22,976 nt of DNA from an uncultured Candidatus Competibacteraceae bacterium (GCA_937960715.1 CALGOO010000070.1:1-22976); one strand, 5' to 3'; shown: positions 1 through 7,690, numbered from the stretch's first letter. Translations and numbers: made by a program. The notes: generated from the letters alone by a model not told the origin.

Positions 1-669
1 GGTGCAGGTGTGGGCGGAAGTCGCCGAGAAATAGGCGCGGCCGTAACCGCCGGTCGCCAGCACGGTTTCATGGGCGTGGAACACATGCAGCGAACCGTCG
101 GCCAGATCCCAGGCCACCACGCCGCGACAGGCGCCGGCCTCGTCCATGACCAAATCCAGCGCGAAGTATTCGATGAAAAACTCGGCGTTGTGCTTGAGCG
201 CCTGCTGATACAGGGTGTGCAGGATGGCGTGGCCGGTGCGGTCGGCGGCGGCGCAGGTGCGCTGGGCGATGCCCTCGCCGAAGTTGGTGGTCATGCCGCC
301 GAACGGCCGCTGGTAAATCTTGCCTTCCCCGGTGCGCGAGAAGGGGACGCCGTAATGTTCCAGTTCGATGACCGCCGGGACGGCCTCGCGGCACATGTAT
401 TCGATGGCGTCCTGGTCGCCCAGCCAGTCCGAACCCTTGACGGTGTCGTACATGTGCCATTGCCACAGGTCCTGACCCATGTTGCCGAGCGCCGCCGACA
501 TGCCGCCTTGCGCGGCCACGGTATGGCTGCGGGTCGGGAATACTTTGGTCAGACAGGCGGTCTTCAAGCCTTTCTGGGCCATGCCGAAGGTGGCGCGCAA
601 TCCGGCGCCGCCGGCGCCGACCACGACCACGTCGTAATTATGATGAATGAGTTTGTATGCGTTGGACAT
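1..669 (-). CDS. sdhA: Succinate dehydrogenase flavoprotein subunit, N-terminal 223 residues (runs off the window)
   Basis: Catalytic flavoprotein of complex II, oxidising succinate to fumarate with covalent FAD at the cytoplasmic face of the membrane. Seen: the N-terminal dinucleotide-binding stretch DVVVVGAGGAGLRA (about residues 13-26) and the covalent-FAD signature TRSHTVAAQGG with His49. Further on come QWHMYDTVKGSDWLGDQDAI, the active-site region SRTGEGKIYQRPFGGMT and the CAAADRTGHA segment, all typical of SdhA. The ATG at 669-667 is preceded by GGAGG about 10 bases upstream. The gene lies 26 bp after sdhD. About 365 C-terminal residues and presumably sdhB lie beyond base 1. Nothing looks broken in the visible part. 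The fumarate reductase homologue FrdA is less likely, given the sdhC-sdhD context. Confidence 0.97.
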   Translation of the reverse strand, partial: MSNAYKLIHHNYDVVVVGAGGAGLRATFGMAQKGLKTACLTKVFPTRSHTVAAQGGMSAALGNMGQDLWQWHMYDTVKGSDWLGDQDAIEYMCREAVPAVIELEHYGVPFSRTGEGKIYQRPFGGMTTNFGEGIAQRTCAAADRTGHAILHTLYQQALKHNAEFFIEYFALDLVMDEAGACRGVVAWDLADGSLHVFHAHETVLATGGYGRAYFSATSAHTCT

Positions 670-695
670 GAAACCTCAGCCTCCGGTGATGGGCG

Positions 696-1073
696 TCAGG
701 CTAGCGCGATCTTGAGCACGGCGACGATGGAGATGGCGCCCAGCAGAAACAGCACGAACTGCGTGACCAGCAGCGCGATGAACTTGGCCCCTTCCGGCCG
801 GACATAGTCTTCGTAGATGACTTGCATGCCCAGACTGGCGTGATAGAACACCGTGGCGAGCAGGGCCACCATGGCGCCGGCTCGGTATGGATTGCTCAGC
901 CAGTGCCGGAAGGTGTCGTAATCCGCCTGGGAAACCGCCAGCAGCGAGATGATGAACCAGAGCACCAGCGGCACCAGGGCGATGGACGTAACGCGCTGCA
1001 TCCACCAATGATGCGTGCCGTCTTTGGCGGCGCCCAGACCGCGAACATGGGCGAGCGGAGTGCGAATGCTCAT
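696..1073 (-). CDS. sdhD: Succinate dehydrogenase membrane anchor subunit SdhD
   Basis: This 125-residue hydrophobic protein is one of the two membrane anchors of complex II and helps bind heme b and ubiquinone. Seen: N-terminal SIRTPLAHVRGLGAAKDGTHHWWMQRVTSIAL, then three transmembrane segments (about residues 28-48, 62-82 and 96-120). The second contains FYHASLGMQVIYEDYVRPEG, where His and the following Asp-Tyr match the SdhD heme/quinone region. The start at 1073 was chosen over an upstream in-frame start at 1136 because it begins the family-typical N-terminus and has GAGGAG a few bases upstream. The longer frame would overlap sdhC. It sits 11 bp downstream of sdhC. Confidence 0.95.
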   Translation of the reverse strand: MSIRTPLAHVRGLGAAKDGTHHWWMQRVTSIALVPLVLWFIISLLAVSQADYDTFRHWLSNPYRAGAMVALLATVFYHASLGMQVIYEDYVRPEGAKFIALLVTQFVLFLLGAISIVAVLKIALA

Positions 1074-1084
1074 GATGTCTCTCC

Positions 1085-1471
1085 TCAGGGCGCGGCGATC
1101 AGCCAGCACAGGAAGGTCAGGATGATGGAGGACCACACCACGGCCCAGCCGGACTTGGCGGCGTCCTCCAGTTCAAAACCATAACCGGCGTCCCAGAACA
1201 GGTGGCGGATACCGTTGGCCAGGTGGTAGAACAGCGCCCAGGTCCACAGGAACAGGAACAATTGTCCCAGCATGGACCCCAGCACCGCCTGGGCGTGTGC
1301 GTAGGCTTTGGGACCGATCGCGGCGGACGCCAACCAGTACACCAGCAGCAGGGTGCCCACCACGAGGCCGGCGCCGGTGGCGCGGTGGGTGATGGACAGG
1401 ATCGAGGTCATTTGGGGTTTGTAGTAGGGGCCGATCATGAACGGCGACAAGGGCCGTTGTTTGGCTGACAT
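1085..1471 (-). CDS. sdhC: Succinate dehydrogenase cytochrome b556 subunit SdhC
   Basis: This is the large membrane anchor of complex II (128 residues). Seen: the family N-terminus KQRPLSPFMIGPYYKPQMTS, then SILSITHRATGAGL (PROSITE-like SdhC signature with the conserved Ser/Arg near the quinone site), and three transmembrane helices around residues 30-50, 67-88 and 108-127. The second ends in FYHLANGIRHLFWDAGYGFE, whose HLANGIRHLFWD is the heme-ligand signature of SdhC. An AACGAGGAG Shine-Dalgarno precedes the ATG by about 6 bases. It is the first structural gene of the sdhCDA(B) operon. A 155-bp gap separates it from the assembly-factor gene upstream. A TATTAT element in that gap, about 60 bp upstream of the start, could be a -10 box but has no convincing -35. 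Confidence 0.96.
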   Translation of the reverse strand: MSAKQRPLSPFMIGPYYKPQMTSILSITHRATGAGLVVGTLLLVYWLASAAIGPKAYAHAQAVLGSMLGQLFLFLWTWALFYHLANGIRHLFWDAGYGFELEDAAKSGWAVVWSSIILTFLCWLIAAP

Positions 1472-1626
1472 ACGTTTCTCCTCGTTACGCGGTGGCGATG
1501 GAAGACGGGGCTTGATTGGTGCGATGCAATAATAACCGAAAGCCGGTTGAATTGCCGGATGAACGACAGGGAAAGGAGAATAGGAACCGTGTTTGGCGCT
1601 ACGATCCGGCGAAGCGGAACGGCCTG

Positions 1627-1797
1627 CTAGAAGTCGATGCAGCGGCCGGCCTTTTCCCAGTCACCGTAGCGGGTCGGCTCCGGGCCCTTGGGGCCACCGT
1701 ATTCCTTGGGTCGTTCGGAAGGCGTGGCGACTGGGGGTGGGTCGGGGGTTACGGCCGGCGGCGTGGATGGCGGCGTCTGCTGGTGATTTTCGCTCAT
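1627..1797 (-). CDS. SDHAF4-like (DUF1674) succinate dehydrogenase assembly factor
   Basis: A 56-residue protein. The C-terminal half reads EYGGPKGPEPTRYGDWEKAG followed by RCIDF, the diagnostic core of the DUF1674/SDHAF4 family. Known members bind free FAD-loaded SdhA and help its assembly into complex II. The N-terminal half is a low-complexity, Pro/Thr-rich disordered tail. The start at 1797 was chosen because an AAGGTGAG Shine-Dalgarno lies just upstream and because the longer in-frame extension (to 2148) reads as Arg/Ala-rich noise. It is encoded on the same strand as sdhC-sdhD-sdhA, 155 bp upstream, so a shared transcript and a role in this complex are likely. The small size makes it easy to miss in automatic annotation. 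Confidence 0.9.
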   Translation of the reverse strand: MSENHQQTPPSTPPAVTPDPPPVATPSERPKEYGGPKGPEPTRYGDWEKAGRCIDF

Positions 1798-1936
1798 GCA
1801 ACTCACCTTAGTATTCTTAGGGTTCATGGGTGGTGGCGGTGGACCATCCCAGTCCCATCCGCCGCCGAGACCACCGGGCTCTGGACATTGCGCCCTTGCG
1901 GCGCGAGGCGTATTCCGGCCATCTTTTGCAGGGTTT

Positions 1937-1965
1937 ATTATGCCGGTCGCCGCCCGCGAACGCAA
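1937..1965 (-). promoter_or_regulatory. Possible sigma-70 promoter for the assembly factor / sdh cluster
   Basis: On the minus strand TTGCGT (1965-1960), a 17-bp spacer and CATAAT (1942-1937) form a plausible -35/-10 pair pointing towards the assembly-factor gene. The -10 matches 5 of 6 consensus bases and the -35 only 3 of 6. The implied leader is about 130 bases. This is inference only. Confidence 0.3.
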
Positions 1966-2161
1966 CGAAGCAGCGGTCGCTGCCAGGGCAAACAAAATGG
2001 ATGCCTCCCACCCTGGGAGATCTGCCAGTGATGGGTAACCCGGTACGGCAGCGCCATCCGCGCCCGCCGGCGCTGTTACGGGCTGACTTATCCTGGCCAG
2101 CGGGGAAACGCGTTGCGAGCACGCAGCGCGACGGAGGGTTCTCGCCATTTTCCAGACGTTT

Positions 2162-2206
2162 GTTTCAAATTGAAACGGCGTGAAACTTCCTGTTTCAAAT
2201 TGAAAC
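2162..2206. promoter_or_regulatory. Paired palindromic operator / upstream activating sites
   Basis: Two identical 15-bp near-palindromes GTTTCAAATTGAAAC lie at 2162-2176 and 2192-2206, centre to centre 30 bp (about three helical turns). A half-site TGAAAC sits between them at 2181-2186. They are about 75-120 bp upstream of the sigma-54-like element at 2281, the usual place for enhancer-binding-protein sites. The same motif recurs at 19896-19931. The regulator that binds is not identifiable from this window. Confidence 0.65.
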
Positions 2207-2280
2207 CTCTCCGGCGCTGAAAAATAAAGCAGCGTCGCTAACTATTTGACAGATAACAACACTTAAACTGTGGGCGACTA

Positions 2281-2295
2281 TGGCATGGAAGATGC
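2281..2295 (+). promoter_or_regulatory. Sigma-54-like (-24/-12) promoter of the secreted-protein gene
   Basis: TGGCATG, four bases, then ATGC gives the invariant GG-N10-GC spacing of RpoN promoters. TGGCATG differs from the consensus TGGCACG at one base, and ATGC from TTGC at one base. Transcription would start near 2307, giving a leader of about 100 bases before the ATG at 2406. The palindromes upstream support activator-dependent control. Confidence 0.55.
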
Positions 2296-2330
2296 GATTC
2301 AGAATGCCGCGTAGTGTCGGGTTTCAATTT

Positions 2331-2346
2331 GTTATGCCGGCATAAC
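2331..2346. promoter_or_regulatory. Perfect 16-bp palindrome in the leader region
   Basis: GTTATGCCGGCATAAC is fully self-complementary and is immediately preceded by GTTTCAATTT (2321-2330), which matches one half of the upstream operator motif. It lies downstream of the predicted sigma-54 start. It could be a repressor operator or, as RNA, a short hairpin in the 5' leader. No copy was noticed elsewhere in the window. Confidence 0.4.
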
Positions 2347-2405
2347 GCGATTGCTCGGCGAGGCTTCCACCCTTAGCTCGTAATTCGCATTTTTAAGGAG
2401 GTTTC

Positions 2406-4115
2406 ATGAAGCGCCTGCTGTTCTGCATCACCCTGTTTGTCATGCCGTTGTCGACGTTCGCGCAAATGACGACTGAGGACAATGTCACCTCGCCGATCAT
2501 CGCAGCGACCAACGCACAGCTCAAGAACGCTGCGCTCGATTCTGCGATGTCGCTCGGTTGGTTAGACGCCCCTCTGTCAGCCAGCGGCGACGGCTACTAT
2601 CTAATCTCGCATGCCAGCCAAATCAATTGGGGGGAATCATGTCCGCCGGACCCCCTGCGTCAGGTCAAGACGTATGGCGGCTTCTTGGACCCTTACGCGA
2701 ACGAGCAGTGGGTGAAACGGACCTGCAAGCGCCTGAACGGTTACTGCATCAACACCGCCGAGACTTTCACCTACACCTTCACGTCATTCGCCAGCGGTCT
2801 GACCGATGTCGTCAACCTCTGGTTTACGAGCATCTACAACCCAGGCGGCGCGGAACGCTTAGCCTTCATTCACGAAGAGAATGTCAACATAACCGGGATT
2901 AATTGCGCGCAACAGGAGTGGACGCTGGGAACGAACCGAATTGGCCTAGCCTATTCTAGTGACAGCGGCAACACATGGAAGTATCTAGGGCGGATCGCGG
3001 CGCCCTACCGCGAACAAGTGCAGCTTCCCAATGGCAGTATAGTTCAGCTCAATGTAGAGGGCACTCCCTATTACATCTACAACGGCGATTTTTACATCTG
3101 GTACAAAGATCAAAACCGCTCGGCTGTAAGCATCGCGGTCTCAAAGGCCAACGTGGCGTCCGTGCTTGCGGCCGCGCGGGCTGGCAACCTCGGGTCAAAC
3201 CTTTGGCAGAAAAAGTCGATCTACGGCTGGAACAGCGACATTGCTGCAGAGCCCGCGTTCCCCGACACTGCGGGGGAGTACGGCATTATGCACTCACAGG
3301 CCGCGCGCGCTGCTGACGGCAACTACTACATACTGACTACGAGACAGGCGGCAGTGGGCGCGTCAGGCTGGGAGTACAGCTACGTGCGGCTGTTCACGGT
3401 CAATCCGGTCACACTAGCGTGGACGAAGAAGATGGACATCGTCAACGAGCACATGTCCACCTTCAACCCCGACAACAGAGGAAAAGGCTATCAGTACGCA
3501 AGTCTGGTGGATCCATTGGGCCGTGCCAATGGCGAAGTCGGCTCCGCGTTCTACGTGTATTCGGCCAAGTTCCAGGACAGCGACCCGCCCTTCAAGCAGG
3601 CGCTGTATCAATGGCAGGTGAATACGACGCCGCCCGCCGATTTCTATAAGGAATCGCGCGGGTTCATCGGTGTCCAAGGCTATAACCAGTGGAGCTACGA
3701 ATCCGTACTGTCGCGCCAACCGATGATATGGAACGCCGAGGGCTACTGGCAGCGGCCCGACTGGCAGCAGCCCACCGACATCTACAACCGCATCTACAAG
3801 GGCGCGGCGAGTACCGGTCAGTACGACGGCTTCCTGATGATCTGGACAGCGCCGAAAACTGGAACCGTGACCGTGCGCCAGACAGTACGAAGCGCGCAAC
3901 CAAACCCTAGTTGCGGCGACGGTGTCAATTTCGCGTTCCAGAAGAACGACGCTCTCCAATTCTACGGCCACATCGACTGGGATGACACGCTGGGCAAAAG
4001 CTCTGTCCTTTCCATTCCTGTCGTCGGCGGCGATCAGTTGTATTTCTACGGCACCAAGGGCGGGACCAACTACTGCGACACCCTGTTCTGGGACCCCTCG
4101 ATCAGTTACAACTGA
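2406..4115 (+). CDS. Secreted protein with an Asp-box and a C-terminal jelly-roll-like domain; possible glycan-active beta-propeller
   Basis: A 569-residue protein I do not recognise by name. Residues 1-19 are a signal peptide (KR, hydrophobic core, STFA before Q20). The body is rich in Trp, Tyr and Gly with six cysteines after the leader (79, 107, 114, 167, 503, 557), which suits an oxidised extracytoplasmic fold. Residues 184-191, SSDSGNTW, match the Asp-box S-x-D-x-G-x-T-W of sialidase and related beta-propellers. Only one clear box is present. The last about 100 residues (CGDGVNFAFQ, GGDQLYFYG, CDTLFWDPSISY) resemble jelly-roll modules appended to carbohydrate-active enzymes, with DTLFWDP as a typical final strand. 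No catalytic residues can be assigned. An AAGGAGG Shine-Dalgarno lies just before the ATG. Sigma-54-like control and a dedicated terminator suggest a monocistronic, conditionally expressed gene. Glycan hydrolysis, lysis or adhesion are all possible. Confidence 0.85.
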   Translation: MKRLLFCITLFVMPLSTFAQMTTEDNVTSPIIAATNAQLKNAALDSAMSLGWLDAPLSASGDGYYLISHASQINWGESCPPDPLRQVKTYGGFLDPYANEQWVKRTCKRLNGYCINTAETFTYTFTSFASGLTDVVNLWFTSIYNPGGAERLAFIHEENVNITGINCAQQEWTLGTNRIGLAYSSDSGNTWKYLGRIAAPYREQVQLPNGSIVQLNVEGTPYYIYNGDFYIWYKDQNRSAVSIAVSKANVASVLAAARAGNLGSNLWQKKSIYGWNSDIAAEPAFPDTAGEYGIMHSQAARAADGNYYILTTRQAAVGASGWEYSYVRLFTVNPVTLAWTKKMDIVNEHMSTFNPDNRGKGYQYASLVDPLGRANGEVGSAFYVYSAKFQDSDPPFKQALYQWQVNTTPPADFYKESRGFIGVQGYNQWSYESVLSRQPMIWNAEGYWQRPDWQQPTDIYNRIYKGAASTGQYDGFLMIWTAPKTGTVTVRQTVRSAQPNPSCGDGVNFAFQKNDALQFYGHIDWDDTLGKSSVLSIPVVGGDQLYFYGTKGGTNYCDTLFWDPSISYN

Positions 4116-4145
4116 ACGCGAGAGAAAAACAGCACCTTCCTTCGC

Positions 4146-4177
4146 CACACCTGCCTACGGGCAGGTGTGCGTTTTTT
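4146..4177 (+). terminator. Strong intrinsic terminator of the secreted-protein gene
   Basis: A perfect 10-bp stem CACACCTGCC/GGCAGGTGTG with a TACG loop is followed by CG and six T residues. It begins 30 bp after the stop codon at 4115 and closes the gene as a single transcription unit. Confidence 0.93.
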
Positions 4178-4450
4178 CCATGTCAACGTTGGGGGTGGGG
4201 GTCTCACACCGGAAATCGCCATGTCTCGCTCACCTGAACTGTATCAACTGATGCTCATGGGGTTGGCGTTGTGAAGTCTGGGTATTCATAGTGCGGTCAT
4301 GTAGTCTGACGGCGATTGCCGAGTGGTGGCTGTGCTGGTTAGGCTAACCGTTCCACACTGTGCAGGAACTGTTGCGCGATACCTAACCGCGAAGCCAAGG
4401 CGAAGGCCGGCGAGCATCGGACTGAACTACACCTGAGTCAATGATAGGCA
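4178..4450. other. Non-coding stretch between the terminator and the transposase relic
   Basis: I see no intact gene, RNA or clear regulatory element here. All frames contain frequent stops. It may be further decayed mobile-element sequence, since the recognisable transposase fragment begins just downstream. Confidence 0.4.
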
Positions 4451-4683
4451 TTATGTATGGGGCGATTGAGGTATCTCAGCGTATTGAAGACCCATGCTCT
4501 GGCGCTGGAGTCGCTCAACGATTAGGAGGCCATCTTTTGGGTCCTATGCCATCCCGAGTAGTCGCTGACCAACAACGAGGCTGAGCACGCCCTGGCAGGG
4601 GGTAATCTGTGCAAGCTCAGTCTGAGAGCCTGTACCTCGGTCGGCTCATGGGGCTTGCTGCCACCGCAGTGGCATCTAAATAG
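4451..4683 (+). pseudogene. Decayed C-terminal fragment of an IS66-type transposase
   Basis: In one plus-strand frame the translation reads SLND-stop-EAIFWVLCHPE-stop-SLTNNEAEHAL, then CKLSLRACTSVGS. This aligns by eye with the IS66 transposase C-terminus, which typically reads DWEAIF, then TNNEAERALR, then a basic segment with GTRT and GSR. The first stop (TAG, 4523-4525) sits where the family has Trp, so TGG to TAG is likely. A second TAG is at 4559-4561. After NNEAEHAL the match degrades, perhaps through a small frame change. No start codon, no intact DDE core and no terminal inverted repeats were found, so this is a dead relic. It abuts the 3' end of the AT-rich glycosyltransferase-like gene. 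Confidence 0.6.
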
Positions 4684-4689
4684 CTCACC

Positions 4690-6438
4690 TTAAAAAGGGC
4701 TGGACTTTACGTTCCAAACAGGACCAACATATTGATTAGAAATATATTCTTTATCAATTTGGGAGCCGCTATAGCGAACCATCGAAAGTAGGGATAAGTT
4801 TTCAATTATTGATTTAGTTATAAGAGGACTTTTTAGAAGCCTCTCATTTTTTAATCGATGAACCCAGAACAAATTATTGTTAAAAACAACTGGTACGTAA
4901 TTATTTTGGAAGAAACTTGACTGATAAATCCTACTCATTTCTGACCAAAGACCATGTGTTTCAATAACATCAGGTACTACTTTAGTTAAATATAAATCAA
5001 ATTTTTTATATCCTTCTTTTGCTAAGAAAGAATTTGTTAATAAGGCGGAATCAATTACACGAATTCTTTCACAGCACAAACCAAGCCCACCAACATCAGG
5101 AACCATAAATGTTATGGTATCCAGATCAAGTAATGTTCTAATTTCCTCTACAGCAACACCCGTAATTCGGTAGTTTTCTGGGGTGACTCCATACCAATAC
5201 CTATCACTGCCTGCATTTGACAGACGCTTTTCAACAATCGTTTTTAGGGGCTTTGGTAAATATTCTTGATAGTAGCCACCATCCATAGCAGTTTCCAAAT
5301 TAGATTTGTGTAATGCGAAGTTAGAAAGATGAGCCCCAAACAAACAAACCACTAAAACACTTGTCGTTAATATCTGTCGATCAATCTGTGTATTGCGATT
5401 TCCATAATTAATGACCAAGCTATTAGGATGTCCTAATTTTTTAGAGAAATTATCAGGGATTATCAGGATGAGTAATGGTAGACAAGCCAAGAGCATCCGA
5501 CCTTGATAGCCCCAATTTTTGCCAGCCAACAATGCGAAGACTCCGAAAGAGATAATAAACCAAAATTTCAAATCTAATAAAAAATCCAACTTTTTTCGAA
5601 GTATTAAAAAAGAAAAGGTGCCTATAAGTAGGAAAAAATTCACCTCTAAAAACTCGGCTATCCCATTAGTCTTAAACAATCGAGAGGTTCCAGCTGGAGA
5701 ATAGGGAGGATTCATTTTCGCCCATAGTGTGTTTGGAATAAAATCATTAAAATAAATCCATCTTAAAGATGTGATTAAACCAAAAATAAGAACTATATAT
5801 ATTCCTAAATAAAAAATTCTTAGTCGATTATTTTTGTCAAAAAGGAATAAAAAGGTGAAGGCAAAAAACAGATAGAATATTGATTCAAATCTAACTAGAA
5901 GAATGAGGGGTACTAGAAAAAAAATAGACCATGATTTATTTTCGTAGGAGATTGTCAATAAAAGTAGCAACAAGGCAAATAAAGACATCTCCATGCCATT
6001 AAAAACTTCCGCAGTAAACATTGTTAGCGTTCCTAAAAGAACCACTATAAAGTATCGATACAGCGGATACTTAACAGAACTTTGCAGAGAAATAAAAACA
6101 CAAATCAATGTGGCGCATACTGCAAAAAACGCAATAATTTGTGACGCTAAAATGAACGCTGCGAAGTCAAGACCTATAAATTTATGTAACAACGCAATTA
6201 AAAATACATAAAGTAAGCTTGATGAGCCTTCTGTTATTTCACTTACGCTAGTAAGTGCAAATACTTTATGCTCCGATAACGTTTTTGCATAAGCTAATGT
6301 AATAGCGCCATCATCCCATCCATATGGACCGACAAGATATATGCCCAGTAAATTTATCAACAAGAAACCAACACCAATCACTACTGTGAAGGCTATAGTA
6401 ATTTTTTTCAGTGTATACGCATCAAAGTGGCTTTTCAT
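4690..6438 (-). CDS. Polytopic membrane protein, GT-C type glycosyltransferase-like
   Basis: A 582-residue integral membrane protein with about ten or more predicted transmembrane segments (for example residues 12-35, 75-120, 128-160, 168-220, 255-285 and 355-372) and a soluble C-terminal third. Near the N-terminus, after the first helix, comes PYGWDDGAITLAYAKTLSEH (about 38-57), then EITEGSSSLLYVFLIAL (67-83). This matches the GT-C pattern in which an Asp-Asp in the first periplasmic loop is followed by a helix and an EG(Y/S)-T/S-P/S-L segment. Such enzymes use polyprenyl-phosphate sugars to glycosylate lipids, polysaccharides or proteins in the periplasm. The exact substrate is unknown. Its codons are very AT-rich (Phe, Ile, Leu, Lys, Asn abundant), unlike all neighbours, and it stands alone between a transposase relic and ygfZ. 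I infer horizontal acquisition. Confidence 0.82.
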   Translation of the reverse strand: MKSHFDAYTLKKITIAFTVVIGVGFLLINLLGIYLVGPYGWDDGAITLAYAKTLSEHKVFALTSVSEITEGSSSLLYVFLIALLHKFIGLDFAAFILASQIIAFFAVCATLICVFISLQSSVKYPLYRYFIVVLLGTLTMFTAEVFNGMEMSLFALLLLLLTISYENKSWSIFFLVPLILLVRFESIFYLFFAFTFLFLFDKNNRLRIFYLGIYIVLIFGLITSLRWIYFNDFIPNTLWAKMNPPYSPAGTSRLFKTNGIAEFLEVNFFLLIGTFSFLILRKKLDFLLDLKFWFIISFGVFALLAGKNWGYQGRMLLACLPLLILIIPDNFSKKLGHPNSLVINYGNRNTQIDRQILTTSVLVVCLFGAHLSNFALHKSNLETAMDGGYYQEYLPKPLKTIVEKRLSNAGSDRYWYGVTPENYRITGVAVEEIRTLLDLDTITFMVPDVGGLGLCCERIRVIDSALLTNSFLAKEGYKKFDLYLTKVVPDVIETHGLWSEMSRIYQSSFFQNNYVPVVFNNNLFWVHRLKNERLLKSPLITKSIIENLSLLSMVRYSGSQIDKEYISNQYVGPVWNVKSSPF

Positions 6439-6553
6439 GCCATAATGGTCCTATATCGGTTGTGTAATTCACCGGTGTGCTAGTCAAAGTACTGAGTATC
6501 TTGCTCTTTGGTTAACATCTCAAAATTATACAACCATAGTCAATAAGTTGTAA

Positions 6554-7636
6554 ATGAAAGCGAAAGTCCTAAAGATGAACATGGCGTGGAACGATTTTCT
6601 CGAACGGTTCGGCGCTCGTCTGGAAAATGGCCGGGCGGTGCATTTCGGTCGGCCGGAGGTCGAACGGTGGGCGGCGCTGCATGGCGACATTTGCAGCGAT
6701 CGGTCGGACCAGGGCCTGATCGCCGTGCAAGGCCCGGACGCCGATCCGTTCCTGCAAGGGCAGCTGACCTGCGACGTCCGGGAGGTGACCCCGGATCGCA
6801 GCCGGATCGGCGCGTATTGCACGCCCAAGGGCCGGGCGCTGGCCTGCCTCCGCCTGCTCCGGCGCGAGGACGCCCTGTGTCTGGAACTGCCGCGCGCCCT
6901 GGTGGAGCCCACGCTGACCCGGTTGCGTCGCTATGTGTTGCGAGCCAAGGTCCGGCTGGAAGACGCCAGCGATCGCTGGGCGCGGATCGGCGTCGCCGGG
7001 CCGAACGCCCAGGTCTTGTTGACGAAGCTCCTTGGCGCGGTCCCGGAAACGGCCGACGGTCTGGTCCAGGCGCCGGCCGATTCGCGGGACATCACCGTGA
7101 TCCGCCTGCCCGGTTCGACGCCGCGTTTCGAGTTGCACGGCCCGTTGATGGCGATGCAGGCCCTTTGGATCCGGCTCGAGGCCGAGGTCACCTTCACCGG
7201 CCCCGAGCCGTGGCGGTTGCTGGAGATTCTGGCGGGGACTCCGGCGGTTTACCCGGAAACCGTGGAGGCGTTCGTGCCGCAAATGCTGAATCTGCAACTG
7301 CTGGACGGAATCAGCTTCCAAAAGGGTTGCTACACGGGGCAAGAGATCGTGGCGCGCACTCATTATCTGGGCAAACTCAAGCGGCGGATGGTGCTGGCGC
7401 GGGTGGACAGCCCGACGCCGCCTCGTCCCGGCGAGCCGCTGTTCTCATCCCAGGCCGACGCCAGCCAGAGCGCCGGGCAACTAGCCGACGCCTGTCCTCA
7501 TCCCGATGGTGGTTACGCCGTGCTGGCGGTGGTGTCGATCGCGTGCGTGGAACGGGGAACGCTGCATTTGAACGGTATCGGTGGCCCGGTGCTGCGGCTG
7601 GAACCGTTGCCGTATGGTTTCGAGCCGGCGGGTTGA
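6554..7636 (+). CDS. ygfZ: YgfZ/GcvT-fold folate-binding protein (Fe-S cluster and tRNA-modification related)
   Basis: YgfZ proteins bind tetrahydrofolate and support iron-sulfur enzymes such as the tRNA methylthiotransferase MiaB. Seen: GLIAVQGPDADPFLQGQLTCDV (about 54-75), GAYCTPKGRALACLRLLR and RWARIGVAGPNA. The diagnostic KGCYTGQEIVARTHYLGK is at about 257-274, with the conserved Cys259. The length of 360 residues is slightly above the usual about 325. The start is uncertain: ATG codons at 6554, 6575 and 6581 are all in frame, none has a strong Shine-Dalgarno, and the family usually starts near the MAWNDFL at 6581. The gene is transcribed away from the glycosyltransferase-like gene and is followed by a 54-bp gap before the kinase. 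Confidence 0.93.
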   Translation: MKAKVLKMNMAWNDFLERFGARLENGRAVHFGRPEVERWAALHGDICSDRSDQGLIAVQGPDADPFLQGQLTCDVREVTPDRSRIGAYCTPKGRALACLRLLRREDALCLELPRALVEPTLTRLRRYVLRAKVRLEDASDRWARIGVAGPNAQVLLTKLLGAVPETADGLVQAPADSRDITVIRLPGSTPRFELHGPLMAMQALWIRLEAEVTFTGPEPWRLLEILAGTPAVYPETVEAFVPQMLNLQLLDGISFQKGCYTGQEIVARTHYLGKLKRRMVLARVDSPTPPRPGEPLFSSQADASQSAGQLADACPHPDGGYAVLAVVSIACVERGTLHLNGIGGPVLRLEPLPYGFEPAG

Positions 7637-7690
7637 GCGTCGGCGAAATGCCCACCCACCCATTATCGAGTTTAATTAAGAGCTTACAAC

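Larger units (their letters stand above)
1798..2405. other. 608-bp intergenic region between the sdh cluster and the secreted-protein gene
   Basis: The region separates divergent genes. No convincing protein is encoded: frames across 1800-2180 read as Arg/Pro/Gly-rich shadows. It holds a possible sdh promoter (1937-1965), a small hairpin with 6-bp arms CTCCCA/TGGGAG (2005-2019), two identical palindromes (2162-2206), a sigma-54-like promoter (2281-2295) and a perfect 16-bp palindrome (2331-2346). From about 2200 onward the composition is visibly more AT-rich than the sdh side. Confidence 0.6.

Noticed and set aside
10..807. Plus-strand open frame of 265 codons opposite sdhA
   Set aside because: The minus strand encodes an unmistakable SdhA, and this frame has no motif.
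2162..2206. CRISPR-like repeats (two identical 15-mers)
   Set aside because: Only two copies, with a 15-bp interval shorter than a spacer, symmetric and placed upstream of a promoter. Operator sites explain them better, and no cas genes are present.
4178..4690. Complete insertion sequence with terminal repeats around the IS66 relic
   Set aside because: No inverted terminal repeats, target duplication, or intact tnpA/tnpB/tnpC frames could be found. Only a decayed C-terminal piece is supported.
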